From positions 4,608,202 through 4,672,201 of the forward strand of contig OY730171.1 in assembly GCA_963422465.1 (NCBI GenBank): DNA of 64,000 bases. Reading direction: 5' to 3'. This stretch comes from Lichina pygmaea. Lineage: Eukaryota > Ascomycota > Lichinomycetes > Lichinales > Lichinaceae. Below, in pieces: positions 1 to 11,312 of this stretch; positions within the stretch are counted from its first letter, which is position 1, and the number at the start of each line of letters is the position of its first letter. Below the pieces are notes generated by a model. It had not been told where the DNA came from. It made no database searches and was given only the letters and a program-made list of their open reading frames with translations. Position numbers and translations under genes: made by a program.

Positions 1-2600
1 AGTTCCTGACTCTTTCCATGGGACCAGGTGGGTGTATTTGGTGAGCTTGTCAACAACCACCAAAATACTATCGTATACCACCTTTGTTGCTGGGTCTGTT
101 GACTTTGGCAACTTGACCACAAAATCTATCATGATAGTTTTCCATGGTGCCTTGGGTAGGTCCATTTGCTGTGCCTGCCCGTAGGGCTTATGTCTTGATG
201 GTTTGTTCTTTGCACACTGTTCGCAGTTGCGAATAAACTCTGTCACCTTGCACTTCATTCTGTCAAAGTGGTAGTTCCTTTGGATTTTTTCCAAGGTTTT
301 ATCTTGCCCAGGGTGTCTGTGCAAAAGTCCATCATGGTACCTCCAGATCACCTCCTCTTGTGCTCTTTCTGGCACAATTTCCTTTTTGTTTGCCACCTTG
401 TGGCCAAGGGTAAGGAGTGGACCTTTTGTTTCAGTTGTCGCCAGTTGGGGTTGGGCATAGACCAGAGTTTGTCCTTTCATCATTAGGATTGGGTGTTCCT
501 CTGTTGTTTTTTCATCCATCAGGTCTGGTCGCCTGCTGAGTGCGTCTGCTTGAGCATTTTCAGTGCTCTTCCAGTAGAGGATTTGGAAGTTGTATGATGC
601 TAACAACTCTGCCCATCAAACTTGTTGTCAGTTTAGCTTCTTTGTTGTTGTGAAGTAAGCTAAGTTCTTGTGGTCTGAGTACACATCCACTGTGTATTTT
701 GCCCTCTCCAAGTAAGGCCTCTATTCTTGGAATACGTTGATGATTGCTAACAATTCTTTGTTGTGAACATCGTACCTCAGTTCTGGGCCAGAGAACTTTC
801 TTGATCAGTACACAACAGGGTGTAAGTGGTTGTTGGTGTCTGGTTGACATAAGCAGGATCCCAATGCTTGGTCTGAGGTATCAGTCTCCAAAATGATCCT
901 CTTCTCAGAGTCAAATAATGCCAAAATAGGTGCGGAGATGAATTTCTTCTTCAACTCCTGGAAGGCCACTTGTTGGCTCTCCCCCCACCTGAAAGATTTG
1001 TTCTTTCTGGTTAACTCTGTCAAGACTGCTGCTGTTCTTGAGTAGTCCTTGATGAATCATCAGTAGAAGTTTGCAAATCCTAGAAAGGATTGTACTTCTT
1101 TGAGGTTTTTGGGTGTTGGCCAGTCTTGTACTGCTGCCGTCTTTGTGTTGTCCATTCAGATTTCTTCTGTTGTTAGGATCAACCCCAAATATTCCACTTC
1201 TTTTGTGTGGAAAACACTCTTATCAAGGTGTAACCTTATGCCAGCTTTCTGGAGTGCATGTAGAATCTTCTTGACATACTGTTTATACTTCTCCAGGGTT
1301 CCATTGGTGTATACCAAGATATTGTCAATGTAGGCAGTGACAAATATGTCCAGGTATTGTTGGAGGACAGTGTTAATGAGTGATTGGAATGTCACCGGTG
1401 TATTCGTAAGGCTGAATGGCATCACAGTATACTTGTAGTGCCTGTACCTTGTACGAAAAGCTGTCTTCTATTCTTCACTGTCTTTCATCCTAACCAGGTT
1501 GAAAGTGCCTTGAATATCAAACTTGGTAAACTATTTGGCTTCTTGGATCTGGTCTTGGATTTCTGATATCAATGGCAGCAGGTAACAGTTTTTCACTGTG
1601 ATCGCATTTAGCCGCTGATAATCAACACACAGTTGAAGTTTGCTGTCTTTCTTTGGCACAAACAATATCAGGTATCCAGCCAGTGATGTTGAAGATCTTA
1701 TGAACCCTTTCACTAGGTTCTTGTCCAGGTAGTCTCTCAGAGCCTTAAGCTCTTTCACTAACAGAGTGTAGATAGAGCTGTGTGTGGGCTTCTTTCTGTC
1801 TTCCAGCAGAATCTTGTAGTCCCACTCCTGATGTTCTGGTAGTGTCGTGATCACTGTTTCTTCGAACATCTCCTGGTATTCTTTATACTCACTTGGCAAC
1901 TGCAGTGCCTGAGTCTTGCCCACAGTGTCTTGCGTGGTGCAAAGTTGTTGTGTTCGGGGTTTCATCCAGGCCACACAGGCCTCCCCACACTGGTGGTGTT
2001 TCTTCTACTGTGTTAGTGAGATTTCCTTAATTATCACTCCTGGTTCTGACTTGACCAGTGTCTTATCCAGAAAGACTAGTTACCTTCTTTTCCAGTCAAT
2101 CCTTAGGTTTTGTTTTTCCAACCACAGAAGTCCCAATATAACTTCATGTGGTATCTGGACCAAGTTGAATTTCTCTGTTCTGATTGTTGTGCCATAGACA
2201 CTCAGTCTCAGGCTCTTGGTCTCCTTCATCACTTATCCTTTGTCTTTGGAGAGTGGTGTTTTGTCCACTACTGTCAACTGGTAAGAGTCTTTCTTGCCTT
2301 GGACTGGAACCTTATTTCTTCTGGCAAAGCTTTCTGACATGAAGTTGCCAGTCACACCAGAGTTGATCATGGCCTTAGCCAACCACCTATTGACTCTGAT
2401 CTTGATGCGAAAGTGCGGGCTGCAGGCTGTTGTGTCAAGGCTTGGCTTGACTCCTTCCTCCTGGGGTGTTGTCTTGCCTGCTCTTCCGACCCCAGTTTTG
2501 AAGAGTGCTGCTAGTTTTTTGAGCTGCCCAGGCCCTGGGCCTGACGCTCTACCACGTGTTGTTTGCATTGTGTGGTGGTGTCTGTGACCTGTGTGATGCT
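1..2600 (-). pseudogene. pol region of gypsy A: protease, RT, RNase H, integrase start (fossil)
   Basis: The minus strand shows a protease-like NSGVTGNF motif, RT segments (including LFVPKKD, CVDYQRLNAIT and a TAYIDNILVY block in the place of the usual YxDD-like box), a tether typical of Ty3/gypsy RT, and RNase H-like sequence with ILETDTSDQALG. Integrase-like sequence occupies bases 1-500. The order protease-RT-RNase H-integrase is that of Metaviridae. The region is broken and truncated at the window edge. Confidence 0.8.
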
Positions 2601-2699
2601 GAGAGTATTGTCAACCTATCGTGGCACTTGTGTCTCCTCTATTTCTGATAGGGTTGTGTCCTGTTGTTGAAGGACAGGTTTGTCAGGGACTGGTGGTGG

Positions 2700-3842
2700 C
2701 TGGGCTTTCTTGTTGTCAACCTGTTCCTCCATGTAGCCAGTTGTGTTGAACTCGGAGATCAGGTCGTCCTCCCAGTGGATTCTGTCAACCTTCCTTCAGA
2801 CCTTGTCAAGGTGGTCCAAGGTTTCTTGAAGCATGGTCTTGAGTTTTTTGGTGTATTGTCAGAGGTCGTCCTCCTCTCTGAGGAGTGCCACCTCAGGGTG
2901 ATTGTGGGGCAGTGTGCCTTGGGGGGCCCTCTAGGGCTCCTCCATCTCTCTGTCTTTCCAGGCACTTGTGGCATTCAACTGCTTCCCTCTGCCCTTGTTG
3001 TTCTTCTTCTTACTTCTGCAGTTCACTGCAAGGTGGCCCACTTTCTGACAGTTGTAACACTTCTGTGTCTCCTTCTTTTGTGGTTCTGCCACATTGATTT
3101 CCATGGGTACCAAGCTGTAGTTATCTTTGGCAGGTGTTGGGTTTTTCTTCACCCATGGTTTTGTCTGCTTGCCTTGCTTCTCAAGCTCTCTCTCAAACTG
3201 TCAGTCATCAATGCGAGCTGCAGTCTTGATCATTTCGTAGAGCTTGGTTGGTCAGTCTCCTTGTACAATGTCATCCTTGACTTGTTCCTTGAGGCCTTGG
3301 TAGAACAGCGCTGTTAGTGCACTGTCCCCTCACTGAGTCCTCACCACTAGTTGTTGGAACTTCGCTGTGAATTCTGATACTGATCCTGTTTGCCACAGTG
3401 CTTGGAGCTTTTGTTCCGCATCTCTTTCCTTGTCAAGGATCCCAAACGTCTTTCTTATAGCTGTCTTAAAAGTCTTCAGGCTTTCCATAACCTGTCGGGT
3501 ATTGTCTTCTTGCTTCTTGGGGTCTGCCTGATTATCTAGGTAATCTCTTAAGTAGACATTGAACCAAGCGAAGGCTGGTCCTTCCAGGTAGGAGGCTGCA
3601 AATAGCACCTTCTCCTGGTCTGTCAGAAACTGGGCTGTGTTGAACCCATAGTAAAGCTCTAGTTGTGAGAAGAACAACTCCAGTCCTCCTCTGGATCCAT
3701 CGTACCTTTTCAGGGCACCTACCTTCAAGAGCTTTAGGGGTAGATTAACAATAGGTGCCGCCTGGACAGTCTGGGCCTGAGCCACCTGAGCAGCTTGGGC
3801 TTGAGCTGACTGAGAAGGGGTAGAGCTTTGTGGATCCACCAT
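2700..3842 (-). pseudogene. gag region of gypsy A (fossil)
   Basis: This is the capsid-like part of element A. The start of the region is rich in Gln and Ala and is followed by a retrotransposon-gag-like segment with the motifs LEGPAFAWF and KTFGILD. Further on there is a zinc knuckle of the form CxxCxxxGHxxxxC, typical of nucleocapsid. The region is broken. It was identified from fold-typical motifs and from its order before protease and reverse transcriptase. Confidence 0.75.
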
Positions 3843-3864
3843 TGTATCAAGTCAGTGTTCTGTA

Positions 3865-4225
3865 TGTTCAAGGCTGAAACTGTTAAAGACTGGGCTGGGT
3901 TCACACAGAAGGTGGTTCAGTCTTGCTGCTTCGCAGGGTGGGTTCTGAACAGGGACTTGGTAGAGGAATAGACAGGTGGGGTAACTCTCCTGTGCTATTG
4001 TCTCAGTACGATGTGTGCATTAGTGTTCAGCCTGGAGAGCTAATCCCTCCGGGCTCTTTGGGGGGTCTTTATACAGATGCCCCGAGGGGGGGGGTCTCCT
4101 CAAGGGGTATCATCCTTTTGCGTGGATGAGCTCCTTGCTTAGAGACTGCTTGTCCACCTGACAAGCTCCTCGCTTAGAGACTGCTTGTCCACCGGATCGG
4201 TCAGATGTTGTTCCGCATGACTAAC
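3865..4225 (-). repeat. 5' LTR of gypsy A
   Basis: The 361-bp block begins TGTT and ends AACA and lies between the gag start of element A and unrelated DNA. It contains a tandem duplication of about 37 bp near 4128-4196, both copies sharing GCTTAGAGACTGCTTGTCC. No partner LTR is visible, so the exact ends are inferred from the TG...CA rule and position. Confidence 0.55.
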
Positions 4226-4261
4226 ATTCCTCCCTCACTTACCTGGGCTGTTCCAGCCTAG

Positions 4262-4407
4262 GCCTTAACAGGCACCAGCTTGTTACTGCAGAGTGCAGTG
4301 GGAGACTGCCAAGTATGTTGTTTTAGAGTGCCCACACCTGCAGCAAGTACACTGCAGTCTATACACTGTGACTACTACTACTGACTACCAGGTGATAATC
4401 TCACACT
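4262..4407 (+). mobile_element. (CAAT)n-tailed LINE, left fragment of the outermost nest level
   Basis: Bases about 4285-4400 align by eye with 29565-29670 in the LINE copy at 29387-29942 (shared stretches such as GGGAGACTGCCAAG and TACACTG, then ACTACTACTGACTA). They encode the Cys/His-rich tail found at the ORF2 end of this LINE family. The copy resumes at 21974, exactly where the inserted elements end, so both pieces belong to one LINE. The left end is poorly defined because sequence before about 4262 is diverged or disrupted by element A. Confidence 0.7.
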
Positions 4408-4508
4408 TGTGACGAGGTAATGGCAGAGCAGAAGTCAAGCCTAACTGATTCAGTAACCTTGACCTGACTTGGCTTGAGACTTGAGACTTGGATTGATGTA
4501 CAAGACGA
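4408..4508. repeat. Solo-type LTR C, left piece
   Basis: A block beginning TGTGACG at 4408 is interrupted at 4509 by gypsy B and resumes at 21799, ending CGTGACA at 21973. It is flanked by the 5-bp duplication ACACT (4403-4407 and 21974-21978) and interrupts the LINE reading described for 4262-4407. No coding sequence is present. About 276 bp remain once B is set aside, a size and terminus pattern that fit a solo LTR. The family is unknown. Confidence 0.65.
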
Positions 4509-5109
4509 TGTTACGACCCATGGAATAGGAGCCACTTATTTATAGGCAATCAGGCTGTGGGCCAGGCAAGAGGACACCATGGAAGTCAAGTGACCAACCA
4601 ACAAGAAGTCACATGACTGTCAAGACACACACAGGAGTCTTGACACAGGATGCATGAAGCATCAAGACAATCTCACCAGTCTTGACACAGGATGTATGAA
4701 GCATTGAGACAATCTCACCAGTCTCAACACAGGATGCATGAAGCATCAAGACAATCTCACCAGTCTCGACGCAGGGTGCATAACATGGTGGGACTGTTGA
4801 GACAATCTCACCTGTCTTGACGTCAAGACTGTTGAGACAATCTTGATTATCTTGACAGGCCAGCACTATATAGTCAGGTGATAGTTCCCTTATGGAACAA
4901 TTGTCTTCAACTCATGTTGTGATCTAGATAACTAGATCTACTTCAATACAATCCTTTTGTACAAAGCTATTGATCAGGTGTCACCACCACTATGTTCCAC
5001 CAAACCCCTTCGCACTTCTTGACACTCCTCTCCTGTGAGAACCAACCTGCCTTCCACCTCTCACCCTAATCCTATACTTGGATAGGACAGTATAGTACAG
5101 ACTGCAACA
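4509..5109 (+). repeat. 5' LTR of gypsy B
   Basis: 601 bp, TGTT...AACA, matching 21200-21798. Its U3 holds about three 42-bp tandem units (around 4632-4757), each containing an inverted repeat GTCTTGA...TCAAGAC. The last roughly 240 bp (about 4866-5109) match the equivalent part of gypsy D's LTR, but the U3 does not. Confidence 0.9.
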
Positions 5110-5127
5110 CTTTGAAGACCCTCAAGA

Positions 5128-7370
5128 ATGAGTACCTCAGGAGCAACCAACCCCAACTTCCCAGATGGAAAGATTAGTGTTGCCAAGCCAGACCTGTTCT
5201 ACAGTGAAAGAAACAAGGTTGACGACTGGCTCATGCAACTCCAAGTCTACTTTCAATTCCAACCAGAGACAAAGCTGCCTAAGGAAAAGTGGCCCCTCTT
5301 CGCAACCACTTACATAAGAGGCAATGCTTATTGATGGATCAAGCCTTACATCAACAAATATCTCTCAGGAAACAGAGACCATGGTAGCACAACAGAATGG
5401 ATGATGAAATAGACATGATTCAAGGACAAGATCAAAAGGATCCTTGGACTATCTAACAAAGACAAAGTGGCTATACAAATGATCCAGTATATCAAACAAC
5501 AACACTCAGCCGCAGAGTACACTACGCAGTTCAAACAATACTCAGTACTGACTGACTGGGACAATGATGCCCTGATAGTCATGTACCAACGTGGACTCAA
5601 GGAAAACATGAAGAATGAAATCACCTTCAATGGACAAGTGGTCAACACACTGGATGAACTCATCACACAAGCAATCAACATTGATGACAAACTATTTGAG
5701 TGAGTGATAGAGAAACACTATGACAGAGGATACAGCCACTCCACATAGTATGTGAGCAACCACTACAAGCCACCTAACAAGGCACCACCACATGACCCAT
5801 ATGGCTATGCACCCATGGAACTGGATGCAGTCCACCACAAGGGAAGGTTCACAAAGAGAAGGAACAACAAAAAAAGGAAAGCACTGAAGTGCTATGCCTG
5901 TGGCAAGCTAGGCCACATAGTGAAAGACTGTTGTTCAAAGAACAAGGTGCACTGACAGCAACTTAATACACTTGACAGAGACTGGAATGTTATCAGGCCA
6001 GAGGACTCACCAGGAGAGGCTTAGCTATCCCTTGAACAATAGGACAACTACAATCAGACATTGGAAGTAGTCCACCAACTGGCAACATCAGGAGGCAAGG
6101 ACCTACCAGAACAGACAGGTCAGGACAAGGGACAGGAGCCCTTAACCACCTCTGATGGGGACTAAGACAAACCCACGTCTATCAAAGAAGAAATACCACA
6201 AGGAAGCTATACTTACAGCATGGACCCACAAAATCTACGGCACAGTGAACTACAGTGGAGGTTTTACATGAAGCACTACTGCACCTACCACAAACAACTA
6301 CAAAGGTATGGAGGACATTCACCCTACCACGCCACCTGCCACAAGCATTGGGTCAATTGTGAGAAGGATGCGTGTGAGATCTATCTTTGGGACAAACACC
6401 AACACACTGCATTCTCTGGGCACACACATGATTGGCACAAACACCTCATGTTCCTACAGCAAGGCAACAACCACAACTGCTACGTCAACAATTGGCAGTA
6501 CTGCCTCAAGCCTGGATGTGACAAGCATCAGCAAGACAAATTCATGAACAGATTCCTCAGGACTGATGGGAATAGCTGGACCTATTGCCCAGTCAGTGGA
6601 AAGACACTTCAATCAGGAAAAGACTGAACTCTCTTGTCAAGGGGTAACATTGGGAGCTCAACAACATGACCCCTAGCAACGCAAAGCACCTGCGATTGCC
6701 TGTGTCACTACACGCCAACACACCAGTACGGACATACACACTTGTTGACTCTGGAGCCAGTGGGAACTACATCTCAAGACAACTTTACAACACCCTCAGC
6801 ACTGGAAGGAGACGCAAGCAGTAGCTCTATCAGCTCGTGATAGCAAATAGACAGACAGAGCTAGTCTGCCATAAGACACAGCCAATGGAAATGGTTACCA
6901 GACACCATGCTGAAAGAATCCACCTTGATATTGTCAAGTTGGCCACTCAGAATATCTATTTGGGGATGCCTTGGCTAAAGAAGCACAACCCAGTTGTTAA
7001 CTGGAGGACAGGAGTACTCACGTTTAGGAACTGCACTAACAACACAGCTCAGACCTGTTACCAGCCGCAGAAAGTGTGGACAGATGAGGAAAGGAGTCCT
7101 CAGTGGAACCTCACTGACAGAAAGGACAACTCTCAAGAGAAGAGGTCCACCTTGACAGGCATACCCCGGAACCAGGTGGCCAAACAGTCAGAGATGAAGA
7201 GAGAGGAAGTTGTTAACCCTCTGGAGATCTCTGAAGAGTACTGACCTGGGTATGATAACCTCTTTCAGGAAGAGACAACAACAGCAGTGTTGCCTAAGCA
7301 CCAACCTTGGGATCATGAGATCAAGTTGCAACCAGGGACAGAGCCAGGATTTGGACCAATTTACCAGTTA
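5128..7370 (+). pseudogene. gag-protease segment of gypsy B (fossil)
   Basis: Starts 18 bp after the 5' LTR with a gag N-terminus that is nearly identical to that of D (17388 leftwards). A zinc knuckle CYACGKLGHxxKDC lies near 5896-5940, and an aspartic protease signature LVDSGASGNYIS near 6745-6775. The segment ends at the LINE1 insertion point just before RT. It is broken. Confidence 0.85.
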
Positions 7371-7381
7371 TCAGAGAAAGA

Positions 7382-7446
7382 GGCCTGCAACAACTCGAAC
7401 CTCCACGTGGTGCAGGCTGGGAACCTCGAGGCAGTTGATGGCGGAC
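7382..7446 (+). ncRNA. Candidate HDV-like self-cleaving ribozyme at LINE1 5' end
   Basis: The first nucleotides of the element read P1 GGCCTGC (7382-7388), then ACC (7399-7401), loop TCCACGT (7402-7408), GGT (7409-7411), then GCAGGCT (7412-7418) and GGGAAC (7419-7424). P1 pairs over 7 bp with a G-U wobble at the cleavage position, as in HDV. P3 is ACC/GGT, and the loop cytosines can pair with the following GG to make P1.1. GATGGCGG at 7437-7444 resembles the J4/2 strand that carries the catalytic C. P2 and P4 are not convincingly resolved by eye. HDV-like ribozymes at LINE 5' ends are known from R2 and trypanosome L1Tc. Function here is inferred. Confidence 0.6.
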
Positions 7447-8498
7447 GGCTTCCCAGACTGCTCGTAGTCGCTGCACCGAGAGCTAATCGAGTCACCGGTC
7501 AAGCTGCTGGTGTTGCGGAGTGACAGGCCACCGGAGGTGTCGCGCAGGCACCCTGGACACCCCTGTGAAACAGCTACAGCAGAACAGAGGACTGCGACCA
7601 AGCTTGGGAGATGAAAACCACCTGACAGACAACTACCGTGTACGCTACAGCCTGAAGCCAGCCCCACAGCTGGTGGATGTGAAGTCTAGGTGTCTGATAG
7701 GGCACCTCTGAAGTAGTCGAGAGGAGTTCTCATCATGTCACCCTCCTAGCAGAGTCTCCAGCTAACACGTGAGGATCTGCTAGGGGGGGAGTGGCCTTGA
7801 CACCGCGGTGTTGTTAATCAAACACAGACCACCTGTTAAAGAAGGAGAGTGGTCGTACGAGGAGATGTCACCGCTCCAGTGCCTAAGGGCTGTGTGATAG
7901 CCAAAGTGCTGGCTTGATGGTTTTGCCTAAGGCCTTGCCACAAAGTCTCTTCGTACAATCCATAATCTGGGGCCAGGGGACTGGGTTATCCAGTGGGCCA
8001 ACAGGTGCAACCGGGGCCCCACAGGTGACAGTGGACCAAGGAGAACTCCTCCCTACTTGGTTAGTGGGCTGGAAAGACAGCTCTGCAGGTGCTGGCACAG
8101 CCTGCAGAGTCTGTAAGGTCTGCGAGGCATGGTCGGCCTTTGTACAAGAGATCTGCGAAGGTAACACAAAACAGTTAACAACTGCGAGGTGTGGCATATA
8201 ATGGCAGTGACAGAGGTAGGGCCTGGGCCTACTACAAGACTGTCTATATGGCCCGAGAGGACGGATGCGTATGCCGGTTTGTACGGAGTGCAGGCTTAGG
8301 CTGCAAACAACAAGCTCAGGGAGCAAACTACAGTTGGAGCGTGGGCTCTGGGCTGGTGACCCAGCGCTCTGAAGCAGGATCCCAGGGGTGAGCATGTACG
8401 GCGGAGTGCAAGAGACCTCGGGACTGTGGGAAAGCGTGGTAGAGACCCTGTGGGGGGGTGCCAACTCTACACTATGTTCTGGTATAGTACGACTGTGG
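7447..8498 (+). other. LINE1 5' leader module
   Basis: This GC-rich block of about 1.1 kb is shared, at roughly 95 % identity by eye, with LINE2 (10262-11312). No conserved domain is visible in any frame. Both strands carry open frames of up to about 200 codons, but these look like products of composition. The block ends at the same base in both copies (the sequence GTACGACTGTGG), after which the copies differ. It is most likely the family's 5' UTR or promoter region. Confidence 0.6.
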
Positions 8499-9885
8499 CC
8501 TTCTGTGATAAGCGCTCTACCACTCTTGTCTTTGATGATTCTGAGTCTTGTTCAATTCCTATTCATTGTGGAGTTTCTCAAGGTTCTCCATTATCCCCTA
8601 TTCTTTTTCTATTCTACATTTCTGAATTGCATGAGACTGTGCATACTCCCTCTTCTGGTGTATCTGCTCTGGGGTTTGCAGATGATACAAATCTGCTTGC
8701 TTTTGGTCACTCCTTGAAAAGTAACCTTCTGAAGTTAAAGAACACACACTTCAAATGTCTATCATGGGCTGCAAGACATGGAATAGTCTTCTCTCCTGAG
8801 AAATATGAAATACTTCATTTTTCCAGAAGAAGATCAGACAATCTTCAGCTCAAGCTCAGACTGGGGAATGTGATTCTCAAACCAAAAGAAGAAGTGTGAG
8901 TACTTGGAGTGTACCTAGATGCAAAGCTCCACTGGCACAAACACCAGAGGATTATTCTTCAAAAAGCACAGAAAGCACTCTCTTCTCTTTCTAGAACTTC
9001 CTATTCTACTTGGGGCTTTCCAGTTCACACATCACGTCTGGTGTACACTGCTATACTGCGATCTCTACTGAGCTATGCAGTGGGGATCTGGTTTAACCCT
9101 CTAAGAAAATCCTCCAATATCTCTTCTCTTGTTTCATTTCAAAACAGATGCCTAAGACTTATTGGGGGTGCCTTCAAAGCCACTCCTTCTTTTCTATTAG
9201 AGAGTGAGCTTTTTCTTCTACCTCTAGACCTATACTTTAAATTTCGCACTGCCTGTTTTCTTTCTTCTATTCAAAACTCCCCTCTCAAATACTTTCTTGA
9301 CAGTATCTTTTCCACTATTTCCAGCTATGCCTCTCTCTTGAAGAAACCTTTAAAGGAATCCTCAACTATCTCTCCTAAGTGGAAATTCACTTGGTTAAGT
9401 CAAATAACTACTAACCAGGCTAGTTTGAAGAAAGAACTACAAAAGCTCTTTACTAAAGAGTGGGAAGACCAATAGGAAGAGAAGAAAAGAAGAAGCTATC
9501 CAGGCTGGCAGACTTTCTGTCAAAAGCCACACAAAAACAATCTGAAGCTCTACAAAGAGTTACAGAAAGCTGAGGCAAGTCTGCTACTGCAAATCAGGAC
9601 TGGAAGAATTGGTCTGGCAAGTTTTCTTTTCAGAGCTGGAGTTCCTGACTTCCCTACCCCACTATGTGTGTGTGGCCAAGCAGAAGAAACTGCAAAACAT
9701 ATCACCTCTTCATGCTCTCTTTATTCAAGACAAAGACAACAAGTCTCTTTTAATCCCCAAGACTTCACTACTATTATTTCAAACTCAGAGCTACTACAGA
9801 AGTTCTTGTACTGGTTTATGTCTTTGGAAAAACTAAACCAGTTTAATCTAGCTTTCAAACTCCACTATTCCCAATCTAATACCTA
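8499..9885 (+). pseudogene. LINE1 ORF2 C-terminal half (reverse transcriptase)
   Basis: The translation aligns along its length with LINE3 ORF2 from the RT palm onward. It includes CGVSQGSPLSPILF, GFADDTNLLAF (catalytic Asp pair present), LHFSRRRSDNLQL, the conserved LRSLLSYAVGIWFNP block and the terminal Cys/His motif (CVCGQAEETAKHITSSC). An in-frame TGA at 8897-8899 replaces an Arg codon position of LINE3 (probably CGA to TGA), and further stops and shifts follow near 9473 and beyond. The upstream half of the ORF is missing. It is not functional by itself. Confidence 0.85.
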
Positions 9886-10195
9886 GATTCTTTTCTCTTA
9901 CCAGAAACTTCAAGATTTCTTTTGTTACATTCCCTAGTCACATGTTGTGGTCTGTACTGTACTGTCCTATCCGAGTATAGAATTAGGGCGAGAGGTGGAA
10001 GGCGGGTTGGTTCTCGCAGGAGAGGAGTGTCAAGGAGTGTGAAGGGGTTTGGTGGAACATGGTGGTGGTGACACCTGATCAACAGCTTTGTACAAAAGGA
10101 TTGTATTGAAGTAGATCTAGTTGTCTGGATCACAACATGAGTTGAAGATGATTGTTCCATAGGGGAACTATCGCCAGACTATATAGTGCCCAGTT

Positions 10196-10260
10196 GGCCT
10201 GCAACAACTCGAACCTCCACGTGGTGCAGGCTGGGAACCTCGGGGCAGTCGATGGCGGGC
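10196..10260 (+). ncRNA. Candidate HDV-like ribozyme at LINE2 5' end
   Basis: Identical to the LINE1 candidate through P1, P3, the loop and GGGAAC. It differs downstream at a few transitions (for example AGTTGATGG versus AGTCGATGG), one of which would turn a G-U into a G-C pair in a possible short P4. As in LINE1, the motif begins exactly at the junction with the target duplication. Confidence 0.58.
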
Positions 10261-11312
10261 GGCTTCCCAGGCTGCTCGTAGTTGCTGCACTGAGAGCTAA
10301 TCAAGTCACCAGTCGAGCTGCTGGTGTTGCGGAGCGACAGGCCACTGGAGGTGTCGCGCAGGCACCCTGGACACCCCCGTGAAACAGCTACAGCAGAACA
10401 GAGGACTGCGACCAAGCTTGGGAGATGAAAACCACCCGACAGACAACTACCGTGTACGCTACAGCCCGAAGCCAGCCCCACAGCTGGTGGATGTGAAGTC
10501 TAGGCGTCTGATAGGGCACCTCTGGAGTAGTCGAGAGGAGTTCTTGTCATGTCACCCTCCTAGCAGAGTCTCCAGCTAACGTGTGAGGATCTGCTAGGGG
10601 GGGAGTGGCCTTGGCACCACAGTATTGTTAATTGAACACGGACCACCTGTTAAAGAAGGAGAGTGGTCGTACGAGGAGATGTCGCCACTCCAGTGCCTAA
10701 GGGCTGTGTGATAGCCAAAGTGCTGGCTTGATGGTTTTGCCTAAGGCCTTGCCACGAAGTCTCTTCGTACAATCCACAATCTGGGGCCAGGGGACTGGGT
10801 TATCCAGTGGGCCAACAGGTGCAACCAGGGCCCCACAGGCGACAGCGGACCAAGGAGAACTTCTCCCTACTTGGTTAGTGGGCTGGAAAGGTGGCCCTGC
10901 AGGTGCTGGCACAGTCTGCAGGGTCTGTAAGGCCTGCGAGGCATGGTCGGCCTTCGTACGAGAGATCTGCGAAGGTAACGCGAAACAGTTAACAACTGCG
11001 AGGTGTGGCATATAATGGCAGTGACAGAGGTAGGGCCTGGGCCTACTACAAGACTGTCTATATGGCCCGAGAGGACGGACGTGCATGCCGGTTCGTACAG
11101 AGTGCAGGCTTAGACTGCAAACAACAAGCTCAGGGAGCAAACTACAGTTGGAGCGTGGGCTCTGGGCTGGTGACCAAGCGCTCTGAAGCAGGATCCCAGG
11201 GGTGAGCAGGTACGGCAGAGTGCAAGAGACCTCGGGACTGTGGGAAAGCGTGGTAGAGACTCTGTGGGGGGGTGCCAACTCTACACTATGTTCTGGCATA
11301 GTACGACTGTGG

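Larger units (their letters stand above)
1..4225 (-). mobile_element. Ty3/gypsy LTR retrotransposon A (fossil, cut by window edge)
   Basis: Translations of the minus strand show, from right to left, a gag-like region (about 3842-2700, with a CCHC zinc knuckle near 3020-3065), an aspartic-protease-like region (about 2400-2300), reverse transcriptase (about 1980-1150), an RNase H-like region (about 1020-540) and the start of an integrase region that leaves the window at base 1. A TGTT...AACA block at 3865-4225 next to the gag start fits its 5' LTR. The element is a broken fossil with roughly ten interruptions. The far LTR and its target duplication lie outside the window, so age cannot be judged. 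It is clearly a different family from B and D below. Confidence 0.85.

Noticed and set aside
7883-8464. A roughly 195-codon minus-strand frame in the LINE leader, also open in LINE2 (10697-11299)
   Set aside because: It is present in both copies because they are nearly identical. It is Ser/Pro/Leu/Cys-rich without motif and antisense to the element. Conservation in more diverged copies would be needed.
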